Origin: an uncultured Clostridium sp. | GTDB lineage: Bacteria > Bacillota > Clostridia > Lachnospirales > Lachnospiraceae | Direction: 5' to 3' | Assembly: GCA_958349075.1 (NCBI GenBank) | Contig: CATWBR010000251.1 | Location: 1 to 6,635, forward strand | Length of the DNA stretch: 6,635 nucleotides | Part shown: positions 1-6,523 of the stretch, in pieces | How positions within the stretch are numbered: position 1 is the first letter of the stretch | How the letters are laid out: each line of letters starts with the position of its first letter | Translations under genes and position numbers: made by a program | The notes under the pieces: model-generated | What the model saw: only the letters and a program-made list of their open reading frames with translations | The model's database searches: none | What the model was told of the DNA's origin: nothing

Positions 1-2
1 AT

Positions 3-20
3 GATCAGATTGTGAAGTAA
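3..20 (+). other. In-frame codons ending in TAA just upstream of the jetA ORF
   Basis: In the jetA reading frame, the bases before the first ATG read D-Q-I-V-K and then TAA at 18-20, followed by one Tyr codon and the ATG at 24. DQIVK followed by YMKLKNVDELRAKEKI would read as one continuous charged helix, as expected in the middle of a JetA protein. The TAA therefore looks like a nonsense change (for example from CAA, Gln) rather than the natural end of an unrelated gene. The other two forward frames also stop early here (TGA at 13-15 and at 2-4), so no other open frame clearly runs into the window. The sequence further left is not available. Confidence 0.45.
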
Positions 21-23
21 TAC

Positions 24-689
24 ATGAAACTTAAGAATGTGGACGAGCTCCGGGCAAAGGAGAAAATCAATCGGCAATTTACGGAGCTGGACAGCTTTAT
101 TAACCTGGAATATGACCGGGAGATGGGGTATATTGATAAGAAGATAAATACTTATTATAACCTGTATTCCATCCGTATGATGATGGTTCTGGGCAATGGT
201 ACGAATATGGAAAATCTGCTGAACCGTTTTCTGATGTTTCTGAAGGAGTTAAGTGATGATGAGCGGGATGCTGCGGTCGGGCAGATTGCCCCAAGCCATC
301 GCCTGATGCATGTGGGATATATAAGTCGAAAGTCCTTTGAACGACGGAAAAAAGCGAACCCGAATACGGGAAATGCAGGACTCTCTTCGGATGAACTGTC
401 GATGGACGAGAAGAAGCGTTTGACGGATGAGCTGCTGACAGCGATACCGGACCGGTACAGCATGGATCACGTAAAGGATTATCTGGATGGGAAAATTCCT
501 GAGAAGGGGCAGGCATCAGTGGAAGAATGTGGAGTACGGACAAAAGAGGACGCCATGATGATTGCGGCGAGTATTATTTATTCAGGCTCGGTGGGATTTC
601 CTTATGAAGTGGCTTTCGAAGAGGGAATGGTGGAAACGGAAGTTGCGGCGATTAGCCGGATTAAGATAAAGAGGAAGAAACATGGGTGA
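24..689 (+). CDS. jetA: Wadjet JetA (DUF5716-type, MukF/kleisin-like), C-terminal half only; possibly interrupted gene
   Basis: JetA is the kleisin-like subunit of Wadjet; it bridges the JetC ATPase heads and recruits JetB. This 221-residue ORF resembles only the C-terminal half of the DUF5716 JetA family, whose members are, from memory, roughly 450-500 residues. Visible landmarks are a helical stretch (residues about 10-75, including FTELDSFINLEYDREMGYID and YYNLYSIRMMMVLGN), the conserved-looking YISRKSFERRK segment (about 99-109), a variable linker, and a final domain starting at TKEDAMMIAASIIY and ending in a basic IKIKRKKHG tail. The N-terminal winged-helix part is missing. An in-frame TAA precedes the first ATG by one codon, and that ATG has only a weak AAG-type ribosome site (GAAG at 14-17), so initiation here is doubtful. 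The stop overlaps jetB by 8 nt. It may be a nonsense-broken jetA, a two-piece JetA, or a sequencing error. The family call rests on pattern recognition plus a clear jetBCD context. Confidence 0.72.
   Translation: MKLKNVDELRAKEKINRQFTELDSFINLEYDREMGYIDKKINTYYNLYSIRMMMVLGNGTNMENLLNRFLMFLKELSDDERDAAVGQIAPSHRLMHVGYISRKSFERRKKANPNTGNAGLSSDELSMDEKKRLTDELLTAIPDRYSMDHVKDYLDGKIPEKGQASVEECGVRTKEDAMMIAASIIYSGSVGFPYEVAFEEGMVETEVAAISRIKIKRKKHG
671..681 (+). promoter_or_regulatory. Ribosome binding site of jetB
   Basis: GAGGAAG begins at 671, seven bases before the ATG at 682 counted from the GAGG core. It sits inside the last Lys/Arg codons of jetA. With the ATGGGTGA overlap it supports translational coupling of jetB to jetA, and it fixes the jetB start at 682. 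Confidence 0.75.
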
Positions 690-1356
690 TATCAATCTTC
701 ATATAACAGTAAAAGAAGAAAGCGGGACATTGTTTAAGAGAAGTGTCCGGAAATTGTTGGAGTCTACCTTCATACTCCGGGACAGGGAGGATAAGTTGTA
801 TGCCTTCGTCTCCCGGGAATCCAACCGGCAGGATATTTCCGAATACCTTCGGATGATCGGATTTGACATTCTGGTGGACGACAAAACCGGTGTGGCCATG
901 TTGGCCGCCAGCGAGGAAGATGCGGAGACGGTCGGGCTTAAGAGGGCGAATGTGGTGACCTTTACCAACCTGCAGTATCATTTGCTTTTGGTTCTCTGGA
1001 AGGTATATTTGGAGAATCTGGGTTTCAGCGAAGGGAATTTTGTCACCAGGGGAGATCTGATTGATAAAATCCGCGATTACGGATTGGTGATTGTACGGAC
1101 GGAGCTGAGCGCCGCCTTTAAACTGTTTAAAAAATATAGCCTGATTAATTATTCCGAGGATGAGGATGGAGAGGACATGAAGATACAGCTGTACCCGTCA
1201 CTCCAGTTTGGATGGGATATTCCTCAGTTTAAGGCGGTTGCGGGAGAATACCTGAAGGAAGAGCCGGTGGATTCAGGGGCAGGCGCTGAAGCAGCAGCGG
1301 AGCCGCAGGCGGAACCGCAGGCGGAACCGGAGGATTTTGAGGAGGAAGAAGGATGA
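682..1356 (+). CDS. jetB: Wadjet JetB (MukE-like, DUF4194-type winged-helix subunit)
   Basis: JetB is the KITE-type partner of JetA, analogous to MukE in MukBEF; it binds the kleisin and DNA in the JetABC motor. The 224-residue length is usual for the family. An N-terminal region (residues about 1-90) contains SGTLFKRSVRKLLESTFILR and EYLRMIGFDILVDD. A winged-helix region follows (about 95-180): the helices LQYHLLLVLWKVYLENLG and VTRGDLIDKIRDYG, then a strand-rich wing ending near QLYPSLQFGW. From about residue 192 the protein becomes a low-complexity acidic tail with an AEPQ-AEPQ-AEPE repeat (206-217) and a final EEEEG. The start at 682 has a good ribosome site and overlaps the jetA stop by 8 nt. 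The stop overlaps the jetC start as ATGA. The assignment rests mainly on size, fold pattern and position directly before jetC; primary sequence in this family diverges strongly. Confidence 0.85.
   Translation: MGDINLHITVKEESGTLFKRSVRKLLESTFILRDREDKLYAFVSRESNRQDISEYLRMIGFDILVDDKTGVAMLAASEEDAETVGLKRANVVTFTNLQYHLLLVLWKVYLENLGFSEGNFVTRGDLIDKIRDYGLVIVRTELSAAFKLFKKYSLINYSEDEDGEDMKIQLYPSLQFGWDIPQFKAVAGEYLKEEPVDSGAGAEAAAEPQAEPQAEPEDFEEEEG
1297..1332 (+). repeat. Three tandem 12-bp units in the jetB tail
   Basis: Three near-identical 12-base units lie head to tail at 1297-1308, 1309-1320 and 1321-1332 (pattern GCGGARCCGSAG). They encode AEPQ, AEPQ and AEPE. The differences are single bases at the third or first codon position, consistent with recent slippage expansion. 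The unit is a multiple of three, so copy number could vary without breaking the frame. Confidence 0.85.
1341..1352 (+). promoter_or_regulatory. Ribosome binding site of jetC, inside the jetB acidic tail
   Basis: GGAGG at 1341-1345 lies seven bases before the jetC ATG at 1353, a near-ideal Shine-Dalgarno. The same bases are Glu codons of the JetB C-terminal EEEE run, so the acidic tail and the jetC translation signal share sequence. This supports the 1353 start and coupling through the ATGA overlap. Confidence 0.8.
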
Positions 1357-4300
1357 TCTTACTGAGAAAGGTCCGCTTGATTAATTGGTATGGTTTTGCA
1401 AACATAACGGCGCCGATGGGCTTCTTTACCCTGATTGCCGGAAAGAACGGCAACGGTAAGTCGGCTATGCTGGATGCAATTAAATATGCGGCTTATGGGG
1501 ACACGGTATTTAATAAATCTTCCGAGGGCAGGGGGAGCCGGACGGTTTCTTCCTATACAAGAGGGCTTCTGGACGCTACCGCGGGAACCTTTATGCGCCC
1601 GGCGGAGAAGGTTCCCAATGTATACAGCCATGTTGTGCTGGAGTTTTTTGATCAGGTGGAGGAAAAGCCATTTCTTCTCGGGGTCGTGATTGAGACGAAC
1701 GCCTCCGACAATTGTCAGACCTACCGATATGTAACGGACAGAAAGTCTCTGGATGAAATGGATCATACATACCAACAGGACGGTGTTACGATGCCTTATA
1801 GCGCAACGGCGTTGCAGAAGCGGTATAAGCTGACACTGTTAAACCGGGAACAGGGGCTGCCCCGGTTCATGCAGATGACGGGCCTTAAGCTGGGACTCAG
1901 CCAGATGCCAACCTATCTTCGTAAGCTTCGGGGCATTATGTCCTATGATCCGGAAGCGAAGATTGACCGGTTTATACGGGAGAGCGTTCTGGAAAAGAGA
2001 GATGTAGACTTCACCAAGCTGATTGAGGCTAAGAATAATATTGAACGGTTGAATGAGGCATTTCATGTGGTGCAGGAGGAGATTGAAGAACTGGATTGTA
2101 TTCTTGGGGAGTACGACACCTATGAAAGCGAGACAAACCGGCTGCTGGCGGATGATATTAAGCTTGTCTATAAGAAGAAAAAGGGGGTGCAGGCGGAGAT
2201 AGAGCGTTTTATTCGGGAAAAGGGACTGGCGGAAAAAAAGAAGGAAGAGGTGAGCCGCAGTCTTGAAATTCTGGACGAACGCCTGAATGAACTGGAAAGC
2301 CGCCTGGTTCAGGCCAGCGTCAGTTTAAACCAGCTGGACGGCGCCAGGATGGTTGAAGAAGAAAAGAGACGGCTGGCAGCCCTTACAAAAGAAAAGGGCG
2401 AGTGGCTTTTAAAATGCCGGGAGCTGGAGAATTTTCAGACAAAGGTCAGTGAGATCCTTAATACCTTTATGAAGGAAGGGGTGCGGATAGAGGAAAAGGA
2501 AATTTTATCCTCTCTGTGTGGCAGCGAGTATTCAGCGCCGGAGAAAGAGCGTGCGGTGGATGGACTGAAGCAGATGGTGGAACGGGCTTATGAAGAGAAG
2601 ATCCGTGAGATCGACCGTTTGGATCAAGCTGTGGAGGAGCTGAATCGGAAGTTAAATATTCAGGAGAAGATTCTCGAGGACTGCCGTAAACACAAGAACG
2701 CTTATGACAGGATACCGGAATATGTGGGGCTGCGTGATGAGATCAATCGGGAGTTTGAGCAAAGGAAGATTAAGAGGCGGGCGCAGTTTGCCTGTGAATA
2801 TGTAATCAGCCTGTCAGATGAAACCTGGCGGGATGCCATTGAGGCGTTCCTTGGCCCGCGCCGGTACAGTATCCTGGTGGATCCCCAGGATTATGATATC
2901 GCAGACGATGTTCTCAACCGTTCTCCGCATAAGTATGCGCATTTATTTAACACTAAACTGCTGATGCGCAAGAAAATCGAGCCGGAGGACGACTCGGCGG
3001 TACATATGCTGGAAATTAAAAATGAGGTGGCGAAGAAATATTTCGAATTCCAGCTGGGCCGCATGCATGCGGTAGAGCTGCAAGAGGTCCGTAATTTTGA
3101 AAATGCAATTTCGAAAGAGGGCCGCGTGTCCGTTGCCATGGACAGTTATTTTCTGCGTATGGAGCGAATCGGTTCCTATTATCTTGGGCAGAAGATTTAT
3201 GAGTTGAACCGGATTCGCGCGGAGAAGGAGATCCGGCGCATTCGGGATGAGAGGCGGGGGCTGCTGGAACAACATGGGGAATGGGAACGCATAAAGACCC
3301 GGTTGAATGAGGATAAGGCCTTTTTCCGGCCATATGCTTACGAGGCCCATCCGAAGTATCAGGAAACCTCAGGCATCTGGGCAGATTCTGAGAAGCAGTT
3401 GAAGCGTCTGGAAAAAGCCCTTAAGAACAACCGGGAATATATGGAACTGAGCCAACTCGTAGAGAGCTTGAAGGATGAGCAGGGGAATATGAAGCAAGCC
3501 AGGGCGAAGTGTGCCCAGGAAGGCAGCAGTCTGGACGCGGAGATCCGGGTGTGCACAGAGAACGGCACCCGCAAGAAGGCGGAGCTGGAGGTGGAAGAAG
3601 CCCGTTTTCATGAGTATGAACTGGCAGCATATACTGTGGTTCAGAAGGCGGTGGAGGCATATGAGAAATACCTGGCGGGCAGCACCCAGGGAGGCCTACT
3701 GGCTCAGGAAACCCGCAGCCGTGTTACAAGAAGCATTGAGCAACACAAGAAAGAACTTTTCTCATTTCAGGCGGCCTATGGCAGCAGACATTCGGGCAGC
3801 GGCCTGCCGGTAGGAATTGAAGGAAGGGAACTTTATGCGGGCAGGAAAGAACGGATCTGGATGGATAACCTGCAGGAAATCCGCCAGGAACTGGAAGCCC
3901 AGACCAGACGGTACGAGGACATTTTTAAAAATGAATTTGTGCTGAATATCCGAAAATACTGTGAGAAGGCCAGAGAAGATCTAAAGCAGATTAATGGGGA
4001 GCTGGCAAAGCTTAATTTCTCAGCCAGGTACCAGTTTGATGTCCATTATGTGAAGGATGCCTCTGAATATGCCAGAATTATTGAGTACGCCCGTTACCTG
4101 GATGAACGGGAGCAGTTGGGCGGCTCGGATGGGCAGATGGCCTTCGGCATGTTTACCTCGGTTTCGGATGAAGACGGGGAGCGGTTGGAGAAGGAACTCA
4201 GGCAGATTATTAATCGGATTATAGAGAAAAACAGTGAGGAGACCATCGCGCGTTTTGCAGATTACCGGAATTATATGACTTACGAAATCCTGATCAGCAA

Positions 4301-4661
4301 TCAGATTCTGGATCGTGCGAAGCTGTCGCGCCAGACGGGATTTAACTCCGGCGCAGAGGTACAGATCCCCTATCTGTTGATCCTGTCTTCAGCGCTGCTT
4401 CTGATTTATAATCAGCGGGTCAACTCCACACGGCTGGTGTTTATTGATGAGCCATTTGCCAAAATGGATCCAGGCAATGTAAAGTTGATGTTGAACTTTA
4501 TGCGAGAACAGGAAATGCAGGTGATCTTCTGCTCGCCTGATAAGACAGAAACCATTGGGAATGAGTGTGAGGTTTTACTACCGGTGCTGCGCGTGCGCCC
4601 GGACAGCATGCAGCTGGGGATCGTGCAGTTCCATGATGAGAAGGCTTATGGAAGGGTATAG
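1353..4661 (+). CDS. jetC: Wadjet JetC, SMC/MukB-like ABC ATPase
   Basis: JetC is the motor subunit: two copies joined at a hinge, with ATPase heads that engage to extrude DNA loops. The 1102 residues follow the SMC plan. The N-terminal head has Walker A GKNGNGKS at residues 30-37. Charged coiled coil runs from about 215 to 475. A globular hinge-like insert spans about 478-620 and includes WRDAIEAFLGPRRYSILV from W492. A second coiled coil runs from about 620 to 910. The C-terminal head contains DYRNYMTYEILI (near 970), an ABC signature SGAE at 999-1002, and Walker B VFIDEPF with D1032 and catalytic-type E1033, then a KMD D-loop. There is no CxxC zinc hook, which argues against SbcC/Rad50. 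The start has a strong ribosome site and overlaps jetB by 4 nt; the end overlaps jetD. No frameshift or stop is seen. The signature has Ala where SGGE is common in MukB-like proteins. The neighbours make a housekeeping MukB unlikely. Confidence 0.94.
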   Translation: MILLRKVRLINWYGFANITAPMGFFTLIAGKNGNGKSAMLDAIKYAAYGDTVFNKSSEGRGSRTVSSYTRGLLDATAGTFMRPAEKVPNVYSHVVLEFFDQVEEKPFLLGVVIETNASDNCQTYRYVTDRKSLDEMDHTYQQDGVTMPYSATALQKRYKLTLLNREQGLPRFMQMTGLKLGLSQMPTYLRKLRGIMSYDPEAKIDRFIRESVLEKRDVDFTKLIEAKNNIERLNEAFHVVQEEIEELDCILGEYDTYESETNRLLADDIKLVYKKKKGVQAEIERFIREKGLAEKKKEEVSRSLEILDERLNELESRLVQASVSLNQLDGARMVEEEKRRLAALTKEKGEWLLKCRELENFQTKVSEILNTFMKEGVRIEEKEILSSLCGSEYSAPEKERAVDGLKQMVERAYEEKIREIDRLDQAVEELNRKLNIQEKILEDCRKHKNAYDRIPEYVGLRDEINREFEQRKIKRRAQFACEYVISLSDETWRDAIEAFLGPRRYSILVDPQDYDIADDVLNRSPHKYAHLFNTKLLMRKKIEPEDDSAVHMLEIKNEVAKKYFEFQLGRMHAVELQEVRNFENAISKEGRVSVAMDSYFLRMERIGSYYLGQKIYELNRIRAEKEIRRIRDERRGLLEQHGEWERIKTRLNEDKAFFRPYAYEAHPKYQETSGIWADSEKQLKRLEKALKNNREYMELSQLVESLKDEQGNMKQARAKCAQEGSSLDAEIRVCTENGTRKKAELEVEEARFHEYELAAYTVVQKAVEAYEKYLAGSTQGGLLAQETRSRVTRSIEQHKKELFSFQAAYGSRHSGSGLPVGIEGRELYAGRKERIWMDNLQEIRQELEAQTRRYEDIFKNEFVLNIRKYCEKAREDLKQINGELAKLNFSARYQFDVHYVKDASEYARIIEYARYLDEREQLGGSDGQMAFGMFTSVSDEDGERLEKELRQIINRIIEKNSEETIARFADYRNYMTYEILISNQILDRAKLSRQTGFNSGAEVQIPYLLILSSALLLIYNQRVNSTRLVFIDEPFAKMDPGNVKLMLNFMREQEMQVIFCSPDKTETIGNECEVLLPVLRVRPDSMQLGIVQFHDEKAYGRV

Positions 4662-5910
4662 GGAGAAAATGCTGATTCTGTTGGTTGAAAAATACAGGAA
4701 CAGCAAGAAAGACAGCGGGACCAATGTGATCCGTCGGCGAACCGGTATCTCGCCTTCGGAGCTGTATAAGAAATACAGTAAGAATGACGGGGATGTAGAG
4801 CAGATTGAGAAAATCAATCAGGCTGCGCAGGAGTGCCGGTCAGAAGGATTTGTGACATATGAGAATAACGGTTACAGCAGTGAGATTGCCAAAATTTATC
4901 TGACAGATGAGAAGGTGGATGAGATTGAGGCTTATCTGGAGTCTGCCTGCCGGTATGAATCCAAGCATAGGAAAATGCAGTATGTGGAGCGGATGATTAC
5001 CCGTTACGGCGGTATCTCTCCGGCAGCAGGCCGGGAATGCCAAAAGCTAAAGGAAACTCTGGATAGAAACAAGATTCCAAAGAATTACCTTCAGACAGAG
5101 GATATACTCAAGGCGCTTATTTTTATTGAAAAAAATAAGACGCCGCTTTATGTGAGAGAAGCCTCTATGCTGATTTATGGCTCTTCGAAGTATTTTGAGG
5201 AAAATACGTTGGATAGCGTGTGCCTGCTGCTTCGGAGCTATCAAAATATGCCTTGTATAGAGGGCGAACTGCCGGATGAAATCCTGGGTAAATACCATAT
5301 TATTCCGGAGAAGCAGAAGATCTGCCTGAAGGGGGATATCACACTTCTGATAGCGGGGAAGGCACTGGAACTGGGAATGCTTAAGGACGGTATCGAGTTC
5401 TTCACGGAGGATCTGGAGAAGCTTCGGCAGGTGGTGGTGCATACGCCGGAATTTCGAACGGTGGAGAATAAAACATCCTATTACCGATGCCAGAACCCGA
5501 CAGTCAGCTTCTTCTACCTGGGGGGCTACGCGACACGGTTTCAGAGAGACTTTTTAAAGAAGGTGTATCAGGATAACCCGGAGGTACAATACCGTCATTT
5601 TGGGGATTTGGATGCGGGAGGATTTTATATTCATGATAACCTGTGCCGGGCGACGGGGATCCCCTTTGGCCTCCATCGAATGTCTGCAGCAGAACTGCAG
5701 GACGAACGATTTTTCAGTTGCCTTCAACCGCTGAGTGCTCATGACCGGAGGAGGCTGGAGTCTCTGACTGATCAGGAACTTTACCGGGAGGCTGCTGCAT
5801 ACATGCTGGCTCATAATGTGAAACTGGAACAGGAGATTATCAGCTATCATGAAAGTAAGGGGAACAGGACAGAAGATGCGCACTGTACTCAATGGCAGTA
5901 TGACCACTAA
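4648..5910 (+). CDS. jetD: Wadjet JetD, winged-helix plus Toprim nuclease (DUF2220-type)
   Basis: JetD is the endonuclease of Wadjet. It resembles the DNA-cleaving subunit of topoisomerase VI/Spo11 and cuts DNA once the JetABC motor has engaged a closed circle. Numbered from the ATG at 4648 (420 residues), a winged-helix region comes first (about 8-95, with GISPSELYKKY and IEKINQAAQECRSEGFVTY), then a helical linker. The Toprim part carries the glutamate motif VENKTSYY (E273) and GDLDAGG with D320 and D322. A C-terminal LEQE (E394-E396) is typical of the family. These metal-binding acidic residues all look intact. The frame is open from 4555, but ATGs at 4633, 4636 and 4648 are likelier starts. 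I chose 4648 because GAGAAGG precedes it and the protein then begins close to the helix REKMLILLVEKY; 4669, with GGAG three bases upstream, is an alternative. It overlaps jetC by about 14 nt. No terminator follows directly. Confidence 0.92.
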   Translation: MEGYREKMLILLVEKYRNSKKDSGTNVIRRRTGISPSELYKKYSKNDGDVEQIEKINQAAQECRSEGFVTYENNGYSSEIAKIYLTDEKVDEIEAYLESACRYESKHRKMQYVERMITRYGGISPAAGRECQKLKETLDRNKIPKNYLQTEDILKALIFIEKNKTPLYVREASMLIYGSSKYFEENTLDSVCLLLRSYQNMPCIEGELPDEILGKYHIIPEKQKICLKGDITLLIAGKALELGMLKDGIEFFTEDLEKLRQVVVHTPEFRTVENKTSYYRCQNPTVSFFYLGGYATRFQRDFLKKVYQDNPEVQYRHFGDLDAGGFYIHDNLCRATGIPFGLHRMSAAELQDERFFSCLQPLSAHDRRRLESLTDQELYREAAAYMLAHNVKLEQEIISYHESKGNRTEDAHCTQWQYDH

Positions 5911-5978
5911 AGCAACCGCGCTCCGGCAAAATTCTATAATGAAATCAGGATTTTTCAGAAGATGGGGGAATAAGAAAG
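5911..5978 (+). promoter_or_regulatory. Short spacer with a possible -10 box and the ribosome site of the downstream gene
   Basis: This 68-base spacer follows the jetD stop. It holds a perfect TATAAT at 5935-5940, but no recognisable TTGACA-like -35 sits 16-18 bases upstream and no TG extension precedes it, so promoter activity is only possible. GGGGG at 5964-5968 lies ten bases before the ATG at 5979, and AAGAAAG lies directly before it. A tiny ATG-GGG-GAA-TAA ORF at 5962-5973 overlaps the ribosome site. No hairpin with a T run was found, so read-through from the jet operon is plausible. Confidence 0.35.
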
Positions 5979-6523
5979 ATGACACTTTCACTGGAAGACG
6001 GACAGTTATATTATAAGCTGTGGTTGCCATTGCTTGATTATGTTAATAGAAAATACGGTGTCAACGAAAAACTGTCTCTGATAGCAGAAGCCAGGAAACT
6101 TAATCCTATTGAGCTGAAGGCTGTGGCGGACAAACTGTGGGATGATGTGTCTGTTATAGATAAATATCTTGCTGAACACAATGAAATACCTGAGGATTAC
6201 AGAAACATTATCAAAAGCTGGAAGAGACGGATTAGAGGGAGATTCATTCTTGAACGACACCTCAAGAGGGGGTCCATATTTATTTCAATGGACAATGGAA
6301 ACGTGTATCAAGTGAGCGGTATTGTTTCGAGCTGGGAAGAAATGTTCCCCTCTGCCCCCTGCCGCTCATGTTGGAGGTGACGTTTATGCCGTTCAAGGAT
6401 GTGATAATATCAGATGGCCTGGTTATGCCATATAATGTAGTATTTAGTGGAAATATGGCGCGGACATTTAAAGATGTATATATGAGCGCCAAGAAGAACG
6501 GAATGCTGCATAAAACGCTCTGA
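5979..6523 (+). pseudogene. Uncharacterised protein gene with a one-base frame break
   Basis: I do not recognise a function. The first frame (5979-6380) gives 133 residues: a helical N-terminal part (LYYKLWLPLLDYVNRKYGV, then LNPIELKAVADKLWDDVSVIDKYL), a basic segment KSWKRRIRGRFILERHLKRG, and a strand-rich part (SIFISMDNGNVYQVSGIVSSWEEMF written in pieces: SIFIS, VYQVSGI, SSWEEMF). It then runs into CRSCWR and TGA at 6378-6380, which looks like out-of-frame sequence. In the frame two bases on, from about 6356, the text continues sensibly as PLPLMLEVTFMPFKDVIISD and on to the motif AKKNGMLHKTL with a TGA at 6521-6523. Joined, the protein would be about 181 residues. One missing base in the C-rich stretch 6347-6359 explains the break; a sequencing error or a programmed shift are alternatives. 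The style (SSWEEM, then PFKDVIISDGL) recalls uncharacterised Clostridia proteins, from memory only. Base composition appears more AT-rich than the jet genes. No link to Wadjet function can be shown. Confidence 0.6.
6386..6523 (+). CDS. C-terminal fragment with its own ribosome site (45 residues)
   Basis: This is the downstream half of the broken gene above. It may be separately translated: GGAGG at 6373-6377 lies eight bases before ATG 6386, and the stop of the upstream frame (6378-6380) falls between them, a geometry that favours re-initiation. The product would start MPFKDVIISDGL, contain MPYNVVF and AKKNGMLHKTL, and stop at 6521-6523. It carries no domain I can name and would be a small partial beta-rich fold. 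The ribosome-site match may be chance, because the same bases encode Leu-Glu-Val in the restored frame. Confidence 0.3.
   Translation: MPFKDVIISDGLVMPYNVVFSGNMARTFKDVYMSAKKNGMLHKTL

Noticed and set aside
100..543. Long minus-strand open frames opposite jetA (for example 100-543 and 155-463)
   Set aside because: Low-complexity, Ser/Pro/His-rich translations with no ribosome site, lying fully opposite a frame with coherent protein features; typical shadow frames.
1435..1689. Plus-strand 84-residue frame inside jetC
   Set aside because: It lies inside the Walker A head region of jetC; the translation is Arg/Trp/Cys-rich and unlike a folded protein.
2943..3660. Several minus-strand frames opposite the jetC hinge and second arm
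   Set aside because: Mutually overlapping frames in all registers reflect the few minus-strand stops in GC-balanced coding DNA; none shows a start signal or known motif.
4555..4632. JetD starting at the first ATG of its open frame (4555)
   Set aside because: The extra residues (Cys/Arg-rich, e.g. VRFYYRCCACAR) look like shadow translation of the jetC C-terminus, and no ribosome site precedes 4555.
1353..4661. JetC as SbcC/Rad50 or chromosomal SMC
   Set aside because: No CxxC zinc hook, no SbcD partner, and the MukE-like and Toprim neighbours point to Wadjet.
5554..6030. Minus-strand 158-residue frame across the jetD end and spacer
   Set aside because: It covers the jetD Toprim C-terminus and has no ribosome site or recognisable motifs.
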